Positions 1 through 4,269 of a stretch of DNA of 8,018 nucleotides are shown piece by piece. This stretch comes from an uncultured Prevotellaceae bacterium. GTDB taxonomy: Bacteria; Bacteroidota; Bacteroidia; Bacteroidales; Bacteroidaceae. Below the pieces are notes generated by a model that was not told the origin of the DNA, made no database searches, and saw only the letters and a program-made list of their open reading frames with translations. The stretch is from positions 1 to 8,018 of the forward strand of contig CADCQC010000439.1 of the NCBI GenBank assembly GCA_902803455.1. Direction: 5' to 3'. The stretch's first letter is position 1. Each line of letters starts with the position of its first letter. Made by a program: the position numbers and the translations under genes.

Positions 1-150
1 CATTCCCGTCTCTTCGGAAGCATATTGCGCCACCTTCTTCACTGCCCAGTTTTGCACTGGAGGTGTGTAAAGAAGCACCATCAACAGCAGAAAAAGCAGA
101 ATGGGGGTCAGCAGGATGATCGCTGCCCACTTCAAGACTTTCTTCATCAT
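1..150 (-). CDS. tamB: TamB-like translocation and assembly module protein, N-terminal fragment
   Basis: Only the first 50 codons are inside the window; the gene continues past position 1. The start is the ATG at 150-148, or the one immediately after it at 147-145. Residues 3-8 are basic (KKVLKW) and are followed by one long hydrophobic segment at about residues 9-28, then the stretch PPVQNWAVKKVAQYASEETG. A short basic end, a single membrane anchor and a sequence of the type 'VQNWAVKKVAQYASEETG' is how Bacteroidales TamB/AsmA-like proteins begin. These large proteins are anchored in the inner membrane, span the periplasm with a beta-helical groove, and are linked to outer-membrane protein assembly or phospholipid transport. 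It lies 46 bases after the pseudouridine synthase stop on the same strand, with no promoter seen in the gap, so it is probably the fourth gene of that operon. The identification rests on this N-terminus alone; the DUF490/TamB C-terminal domain is not in view. Confidence 0.8.
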   Translation of the reverse strand, partial: MMKKVLKWAAIILLTPILLFLLLMVLLYTPPVQNWAVKKVAQYASEETGM

Positions 151-196
151 CTATATGAGGTGTCTTTGTTGAGTATTCCCTTCAAGGAGGTCATCG

Positions 197-871
197 CTAC
201 AAGTTTTTGGTGATGTCGCGCCAGAGGTTGTCCTCGGGGACAGGAGCCTCGACCTTGATCATCTCATGCGAGACGGGATGCTCAAACTGCACGCTTCTGG
301 CATGCAGCGAGATACTTCCATCGGCATTCGAGCGTCGTGCGCCATATTTGAGATCCCCTTTGATAGGGCATCCGATGGCCGCCAACTGACATCTGATCTG
401 ATGATGCCTTCCAGTGAGCAGACTCACCTCGAGCAAGCTATACCTGTCGGTCACCGCTCTGAGTTTGTAGGAAAGCACCGCCTTTTTCGACCCCTTCACC
501 TCGTGGTCGTGTGTGTAGCTTTTGTTTTGTTTTTCATTTCTTGTGAGCCATCCAGAGATTGTATCCTCCATTTTTTGCGGTCTTCCCTGGGTGATGGCCC
601 AATAGGTCTTCTTCACCTGTCCATCTCTGAACATGGTGTTAAGTCTGGCTAAAGCCTTCGATGTCTTGGCGAAGACGACCACCCCGCTGACAGGTCTGTC
701 GAGACGGTGCACGACCCCCAGGAACACATTTCCCGGTTTGGCATGCACCGTCTTGATATACTGTTTCACCGTCTCCGCGAGCGGGACATCGCCAGTCTTA
801 TCACCCTGGACGATCTCACCGCTGCTCTTGGCTACGATGATCAGATGATTGTCCTCGTAAAGCGGTATCAT
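197..871 (-). CDS. RluA-family RNA pseudouridine synthase
   Basis: This 224-residue protein converts particular uridines in 23S rRNA and/or tRNA to pseudouridine. The family signature HRLDRPVSG is at residues 55-63, with the catalytic aspartate at D58. A KKTY motif lies at 87-90. GRHHQIR at 154-160 corresponds to the family's GRTHQIR, with His in place of Thr. A late LHARS segment fits the end of the catalytic fold. There is no N-terminal S4 RNA-binding domain: the catalytic domain begins at once with YEDNHLIIVAKSSG. Its size and architecture therefore resemble E. coli RluA or TruC more than RluC or RluD. The target base cannot be read from sequence, so no symbol is given. The ATG at 871-869 starts four bases after the fabG stop, which indicates co-transcription and probably coupled translation. 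tamB follows. The enzyme family is certain; the substrate is unknown. Confidence 0.93.
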   Translation of the reverse strand: MIPLYEDNHLIIVAKSSGEIVQGDKTGDVPLAETVKQYIKTVHAKPGNVFLGVVHRLDRPVSGVVVFAKTSKALARLNTMFRDGQVKKTYWAITQGRPQKMEDTISGWLTRNEKQNKSYTHDHEVKGSKKAVLSYKLRAVTDRYSLLEVSLLTGRHHQIRCQLAAIGCPIKGDLKYGARRSNADGSISLHARSVQFEHPVSHEMIKVEAPVPEDNLWRDITKNL

Positions 872-875
872 ACTG

Positions 876-1622
876 CTACATATTCATGCCGCCATGGACC
901 TGTATCACCTGTCCGGATACATACGATGACATATCGGAAGCCAGGAATGTCGCCACATTGGCGATATCCTCCACGGTACCCCCTCTGCGCAGAGGGATTT
1001 TATTGATCCACTCCTTACGGATGTCCTCGGGCAGCGCCTGTGTCATGGCCGTGTCGATGAATCCCGGAGCGATGGCGTTAGCCCTGATGCCCCTGCTGCC
1101 CATCTCCTGCCCGATACTTTTAGCGAGGGAGATGAGTCCTGCCTTTGAGGCAGCATAGTTGCACTGTGATGCATTTCCATGCACACCCACCACTGACGAC
1201 ATATTGATGATGGATCCGCTTCTCTGCCTCATCATGATCGGTGTGCAGGCATGAATGAAGTTGAACGCTGATTTGAGGTTGACAGCGATGACGGCATCCC
1301 ACTGAGCCTCCGTCATTCTCAGCATCAGTCCATCCTTGGTGATGCCCGCATTGTTGACGAGGATATCGATCCTTCCGAAGTCAGCCTGTATCTGCTTCAC
1401 CACCTCTTCGGTCTGTGCGAAATCAGCCGCATTGCTGGCATATCCCTTCACTTTGACTCCTATGGCAGCGATCTCTTCCTCGGTAGCTTTTCCGTTTTCG
1501 TCGATAACGAGATCTGTGAAAGCGATATTAGCTCCTTCCTGTGCGAACTTCAGTGCGATGGCTTTTCCGATGCCACGTGCCGCTCCCGTGATGAGGGCGG
1601 TCTTGCCTTTCAATAATTCCAT
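876..1622 (-). CDS. fabG: 3-oxoacyl-[acyl-carrier-protein] reductase, SDR family
   Basis: This 248-residue short-chain dehydrogenase is predicted to carry out the NADPH-dependent reduction of 3-oxoacyl-ACP to 3-hydroxyacyl-ACP in cytosolic type II fatty acid synthesis. The Rossmann cofactor loop TGAARGIG is at residues 12-19 and NNAG at 90-93. The catalytic tetrad is complete: N115 (VNLKSAFN), S143 (NMSSVVG), Y156 and K160 in NYAASKAG. Late features GSRGIRANAIAPGFIDTAMT and the ending VSGQVIQVHGGMNM are also FabG-like, and the length matches FabG (about 245 residues). It lies 74 bases downstream of a TetR-family regulator; I see no promoter in that gap, so it is probably read from the tetR promoter. 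Its stop is four bases before the pseudouridine synthase start. Bacteroidales often carry more than one FabG-like SDR, so a dedicated or secondary role in lipid or acyl metabolism cannot be excluded. The context with a TetR regulator suggests lipid-responsive control, which is inference. Confidence 0.9.
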   Translation of the reverse strand: MELLKGKTALITGAARGIGKAIALKFAQEGANIAFTDLVIDENGKATEEEIAAIGVKVKGYASNAADFAQTEEVVKQIQADFGRIDILVNNAGITKDGLMLRMTEAQWDAVIAVNLKSAFNFIHACTPIMMRQRSGSIINMSSVVGVHGNASQCNYAASKAGLISLAKSIGQEMGSRGIRANAIAPGFIDTAMTQALPEDIRKEWINKIPLRRGGTVEDIANVATFLASDMSSYVSGQVIQVHGGMNM

Positions 1623-1696
1623 GATTTTATGTTTTTGAAGATTGGTTATCTGTTTTGATTTGCGTTATTTTTATCAGACATTTCCCGAGATGCGCG

Positions 1697-2290
1697 CTAT
1701 TTCACCAGGCTTTTCCCGAGGGCGCCATATACCACCTTGACCACCTGTGGCTTACTGCTTTCCTCGGTGAGCCCATGACCAAGTCTGCCATAGATATACG
1801 GCACCTCCAGGCCCTTGATGCAATAGTGGGTGATATCGGCCACGAGATCCACATTATCGATGTCAAACTCGCCCTCGGCCTTCCCCTCAGCATATACCTT
1901 TCTGAAGAGTTCTATCTCATCCTCATCGAAGTTTTTCCTGATTTTCTCCACCATCCAGATATTCCTGAAGAACTCAGCCCTCAGGTTACCGTTTCTCACC
2001 ACGGTCTCCTTGATCATGTTGAGATGGGTATAGATCAGTTCGATAATTTTGTCTTGTGGTCTGATTTTCTTAGCCGCCACCTCATCGAGTTTGTCCGACA
2101 AGCGTTCCAATTCAGAAGCGATGACGGCCGAATAGATATCCTCCTTACTTTTAAAATAGGTATATAGCGTCCGTCGCCCCTTTCCCGAAGCGACAGCGAT
2201 GTCGTTCATTGTGGTGCTCTCCAATCCCTTCTTAGCGAAGAGTTGTCTGGCCACATCGACCAGTTTCTGCCTTGTTTTCGAAATAGACAT
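1697..2290 (-). CDS. TetR/AcrR-family transcriptional regulator
   Basis: This 197-residue cytosolic dimeric DNA-binding protein has the classic TetR N-terminus. Helix 1 is about residues 5-21 (RQKLVDVARQLFAKKG). The helix-turn-helix covers about 26-46 (TTMNDIAVASGKGRRTLYTYF), followed by KSKEDIYSAV at 47-56. The variable ligand-binding domain occupies the rest, and I do not recognise its ligand. The start at 2290 is supported by an AGGAGG five bases upstream. It is the first gene of an apparent operon with fabG, the pseudouridine synthase and tamB. TetR regulators next to fatty-acid genes (FabR or FadR-type) often sense acyl-CoA or acyl-ACP; that would fit here but is inference. An inverted repeat covering its own -7 element and start region suggests it represses its own operon. 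Confidence in the family is very high; the effector and targets are unknown. Confidence 0.94.
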   Translation of the reverse strand: MSISKTRQKLVDVARQLFAKKGLESTTMNDIAVASGKGRRTLYTYFKSKEDIYSAVIASELERLSDKLDEVAAKKIRPQDKIIELIYTHLNMIKETVVRNGNLRAEFFRNIWMVEKIRKNFDEDEIELFRKVYAEGKAEGEFDIDNVDLVADITHYCIKGLEVPYIYGRLGHGLTEESSKPQVVKVVYGALGKSLVK

Positions 2291-2295
2291 AACAA

Positions 2296-2301
2296 CCTCC
2301 T
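2296..2301 (-). promoter_or_regulatory. Strong Shine-Dalgarno sequence of the tetR gene
   Basis: On the minus strand AGGAGG lies five bases before the ATG of the TetR-family gene. It fixes the start codon. Such a full Shine-Dalgarno sequence is uncommon in Bacteroidetes, and none of the other starts in this window shows one. It touches the outer edge of the putative operator arm. Confidence 0.6.
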
Positions 2302-2336
2302 ATTTTGCACATTCCCTATATCGTGTGCAAAAATAG
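2300..2336. promoter_or_regulatory. Inverted repeat, probable TetR-family operator
   Basis: The arms TTTTGCACA (2303-2311) and TGTGCAAAA (2324-2332) are perfect 9-bp inverted repeats separated by 12 bases. The symmetry extends outward to CTA on the left and TAG on the right if one extra A in the right arm is bulged. The right arm covers the -7 element of the tetR promoter and the spacer covers the predicted start of transcription. The right arm is therefore not in the mRNA, so the symmetry must act in DNA and not as an RNA hairpin. A dimeric repressor bound here would block RNA polymerase. Since the adjacent gene encodes a TetR-family protein, autorepression of the tetR-fabG-pseudouridine synthase-tamB operon is the simplest reading. 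Binding itself is inferred. Confidence 0.65.
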
Positions 2337-2358
2337 CAGATTTATTTGAAATGCCAAA
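2328..2358 (-). promoter_or_regulatory. Bacteroidetes-type promoter of the tetR-fabG operon
   Basis: On the minus strand the -33 element TTTG (2358-2355) is followed by exactly 19 bases and then TATTTTTG (2335-2328). This matches the primary-sigma consensus known from Bacteroides, TTTG plus TAnnTTTG. Transcription should start near 2323-2320, leaving a leader of about 30 bases before the TetR start codon. No comparable promoter was found in the gaps between the downstream genes. Confidence 0.75.
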
Positions 2359-2366
2359 ATATTTTG
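2355..2366. repeat. 12-bp perfect palindrome over the -33 element
   Basis: CAAAATATTTTG is its own reverse complement and contains the -33 TTTG of the tetR promoter. Its right half carries TATTTTGC (2360-2367), which is the same octamer as the left arm of the operator at 2301-2308. It could be an accessory half-site for the same regulator. An AT-rich 12-mer can also arise by chance, so this is weak. Confidence 0.3.
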
Positions 2367-2454
2367 CTGTTTTTCAGCTTTTTTTCTTCCAAAATGATGA
2401 TGAGAGGCCAGTGGTTTCTGCCCATTTCCCCCGCCATAGCCAGGGTGAGCTTTT

Positions 2455-2475
2455 TGTTGCGTTAATAACGCAACA
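2455..2475. repeat. 21-bp palindrome with 10-bp perfect arms
   Basis: TGTTGCGTTA (2455-2464) and TAACGCAACA (2466-2475) are perfect reverse complements around a single A at 2465. As RNA it would give a 9-bp stem with a three-base loop on either strand. There is no T-run after the hairpin on either strand; a run of five T (2451-2455) lies at its + strand 5' side, which becomes A after it on the minus strand. It is therefore not a standard intrinsic terminator. With nearly no centre it looks more like a binding site for a dimeric protein, but it could also help end the susD transcript. It lies between susD and the tetR promoter, about 97 bases upstream of the -33 element. Confidence 0.6.
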
Positions 2476-2495
2476 TACGGGACGACGGGAGGAAC

Positions 2496-2515
2496 GGGAG
2501 GGAGCACCGGGTGGG
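2496..2515 (+). other. G-quadruplex motif, first copy
   Basis: Four GGG runs at 2496-2498, 2500-2502, 2509-2511 and 2513-2515 are separated by loops of 1, 6 and 1 bases. This meets the usual rule for an intramolecular G-quadruplex. The G-rich strand is the template strand for the minus-strand genes on both sides, so a folded structure would lie in the path of polymerase leaving susD. Folding is predicted only from the pattern. Confidence 0.6.
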
Positions 2516-2531
2516 CGGCTGGTAGGAAGCA

Positions 2532-2548
2532 CCAGGCAGGCAGCCTGG
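2532..2548 (-). repeat. Short GC-rich hairpin in repeat unit 2
   Basis: CCAGGC (2532-2537) pairs with GCCTGG (2543-2548) across a five-base loop. It spans the end of repeat unit 2 and the start of unit 3. In RNA transcribed from the minus strand it would form 53-69 bases after the susD stop. No T-run follows, so it is at most a contributor to 3'-end formation or RNA stability. Confidence 0.4.
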
Positions 2549-2566
2549 GAGGGAGGACCGGGCGGG
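2547..2566 (+). other. G-quadruplex motif, second copy
   Basis: GGG runs at 2547-2549, 2551-2553, 2560-2562 and 2564-2566 have loops of 1, 6 and 1 bases, the same arrangement as the first copy 51 bases away. The motif, and not only the sequence, is conserved between repeat units 1 and 3, while unit 2 has lost all its GGG runs. Confidence 0.6.
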
Positions 2567-2582
2567 CGGCTGCCGGCGAGCG

Positions 2583-2596
2583 GCTGCCGGGGCAGC
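2583..2596 (-). terminator. Possible 3' hairpin directly after susD
   Basis: In the minus-strand transcript GCTGC, loop CCCG, and GCAGC form a five-bp GC stem beginning four bases after the susD stop codon. There is no following U-run, so this is not a canonical intrinsic terminator. It could protect the susD mRNA end or pause polymerase together with the G-rich template beyond it. The call is tentative. Confidence 0.25.
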
Positions 2597-2600
2597 TGGG

Positions 2601-4232
2601 TCAGTATCCTGGATTTTGCTTGAAATTGGGATTCAGCGTGATCATGTCGCCAGGAATGGGGAAGACGGTCGTATGGCCATCATTCTCATTGACAGAAAAC
2701 GCTCCTTCGTAGGTGCTTTTGTAACGCCTGAACCTGACCATGTCGTTGCGCCTCCATCCCTCCCAAGCCAGTTCGATGAGCCTTTCGTCGTAGAGATTAT
2801 CAAAGGTAGCCTCGACAAGATTCATATTCGCTCTAGTTCTCACCATATCCAATTCTTTCTGTCCGCTCTCTCCGTTTCTCATTTTTGCTTCCGCCATCAT
2901 GAGCAACACATCAGCATACCTGAAAAGCACGATATCGTTGTCCATAAGTTTTCCGTCGAGCAAAGCATTTTTGTCGACCTCATATTTTTTCATCCTGGCT
3001 CCGGCAGTCTCGATGAACTTGCTATTGCTGACATCCATATCCACCTCCCATGGTGCATAGTTGAACTTGTTGCCAACCCTGTCCATCACCGACCATCCAT
3101 TCAGGTCTGTGACATCGTCGCTCCAATAGTTGATACGGAATCTTTTGTCTTCATCTTTCTGTTGGTATTTGTTGACCTTGAGCACGGTGAGCGACGCAGA
3201 GGTCCCGTTTTCTCCAGAAAAGCCGAATGATGCCGCATGCCGGTAATGATAAGACCTGTACATATTCTGCTGCTGATTGGCATACCTGTATTTATCCATG
3301 GGAATGTACCAGATAATCTCATGGCTGTTATGATTGTCGATAGCGAAACAATCCTCATATTGCTTTTCCAGCGAATATCCCAATTGTCCGATCAGATCAC
3401 AGCATTTGATACAAGCCTCCCAAGCATTCATCTTCTCCCCCAGGAAATTACACTGGATATTCTTCCCGTCCAGATTTTTCCCGTCAGTCCAATCATCATC
3501 GGCATAAATTTCCGCATTGAGATATAATTTCGCCAGCACGAAAAGCGCCACTGCTATGTTGATCCGTCCATAACCTTCGCTTAAGTAGAAATGCGCCTGG
3601 TTGAGAAGATAAGGAACCACTTCAACCAGTTCCTTCTCTACAAAACGGAAGACCTCTGAACGCATTGACTGTTTCACCTCATTCATCGATACATCCGTAG
3701 AGGTGACGATAGGCACGTTGCCGAAGAGATCGAGCAGGTAAAAATAATAGATCGCCCTGAGCCCCCTCACTTCGGAAGTAAACCGATCCTTCTGCATCCT
3801 GGTAAGCAAGTCTTTATGGTTCTCGATCACCTCAAGCGACCTGTTGCAGAGGGTGATCACCTTATAGAGATAATTCCAAGACTTATTGACCAGTTCATGT
3901 CCGGCATTCCACGAGTGCTTGTACATGTTCTGCCAGATGCCTCCGTCATACCAGTCAACGCCCCTGGTAGGCAACAACGCCTCATCCGACCCGAACGTCT
4001 GCAAGTCGTAGACGCCACGGCAAGTGCCCTGCAATCCCTGGCCGTCGGTATTCCCCCCCACATAACTGTAGAGGGTGGCGACGGTATGCTGGAAAAGCGC
4101 ATCTTGCGACGTATAGACCTTCTCTTCCTCAATTTGGTCTTTCGGATTTTCATCGAGCGAACAGGCTGTCAAGCCTACACAAAGGAGGAAAGGCATGAAA
4201 CCTTTGGCCCACTTACTGAAAGTGATGTTCAT
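2601..4232 (-). CDS. SusD/RagB-family outer-membrane nutrient-binding lipoprotein
   Basis: From the ATG at 4232 the protein has 543 residues. It has a lipoprotein signal peptide at 1-23 ending in lipobox LTAC, with lipidated C24 followed by SLDEN, an acidic tail that fits surface export in Bacteroidetes. An in-frame ATG at 4256 would add MYHFHQHI ahead of the basic signal end, which is less plausible. Typical SusD blocks follow: the TPR-like N-terminal half with VRGLRAIYYFYLLDLFGNVP (155-174), and the C-terminal RagB/SusD region with LFRYADVLLMMAEA (436-449), YDERLIELAWEGWRRNDMVR (485-504) and the closing FPIPGDMITLNPNFKQNPGY. SusD proteins form the lid of the SusC barrel and capture the substrate on the cell surface. 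The gene begins 37 bases after the susC stop, as expected for the pair. The ligand is unknown; no neighbouring hydrolase indicates a specific glycan. After the stop comes the G-rich repeat. Confidence 0.95.
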   Translation of the reverse strand: MNITFSKWAKGFMPFLLCVGLTACSLDENPKDQIEEEKVYTSQDALFQHTVATLYSYVGGNTDGQGLQGTCRGVYDLQTFGSDEALLPTRGVDWYDGGIWQNMYKHSWNAGHELVNKSWNYLYKVITLCNRSLEVIENHKDLLTRMQKDRFTSEVRGLRAIYYFYLLDLFGNVPIVTSTDVSMNEVKQSMRSEVFRFVEKELVEVVPYLLNQAHFYLSEGYGRINIAVALFVLAKLYLNAEIYADDDWTDGKNLDGKNIQCNFLGEKMNAWEACIKCCDLIGQLGYSLEKQYEDCFAIDNHNSHEIIWYIPMDKYRYANQQQNMYRSYHYRHAASFGFSGENGTSASLTVLKVNKYQQKDEDKRFRINYWSDDVTDLNGWSVMDRVGNKFNYAPWEVDMDVSNSKFIETAGARMKKYEVDKNALLDGKLMDNDIVLFRYADVLLMMAEAKMRNGESGQKELDMVRTRANMNLVEATFDNLYDERLIELAWEGWRRNDMVRFRRYKSTYEGAFSVNENDGHTTVFPIPGDMITLNPNFKQNPGY

Positions 4233-4269
4233 GATATGTTGATGGAAATGATACATGATGTGGAAAGGA

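Larger units (their letters stand above)
2496..2571. repeat. Three degenerate 25-26 bp tandem repeats, G-rich
   Basis: The units are 2496-2520, 2521-2546 and 2547-2571. Units 1 and 3 differ at only two of 25 positions. Unit 2 keeps the frame AGCACC then GG.GG with several G to A changes and one inserted C. Partial unit-like pieces continue to 2600 (GCCGG... GCGGCT, GCCGGGGCAGCT) and a related G-rich piece precedes it at 2479-2495. Units 1 and 3 are 80 and 84 percent G+C, well above the flanking genes. The alternation of near-identical units 1 and 3 around a more diverged unit 2 could also be read as a 51-bp period. It fills the space directly after the susD stop; I see no coding logic in it. 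Confidence 0.7.

Noticed and set aside
1660..1667. TTGCGTTA in the tetR-fabG gap, matching half of the 2455-2475 palindrome
   Set aside because: Only an 8-base single half-site without a partner; chance cannot be excluded.
1623..1696. Possible separate promoter for fabG in the 74-base gap
   Set aside because: No TTTG with a correctly spaced TAnnTTTG on the minus strand was found, so fabG is taken as part of the tetR operon.
2496..2571. CRISPR-like array in the repeat block
   Set aside because: The units are directly adjacent with no spacers, degenerate, and no cas genes are present. It is a short tandem repeat.
2243..2623. Open frame on the + strand of 126 codons covering the spacer
   Set aside because: It starts antisense inside the tetR gene, runs through the G-rich repeat and ends inside susD. 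Its translation is low-complexity Gly/Arg and it has no promoter, so it is a by-product of the G-rich composition.
2616..3230. Long + strand open frame of 204 codons inside susD
   Set aside because: It is antisense to a gene with complete SusD signatures and encodes nothing recognisable; the same holds for the other long + strand frames across the window.
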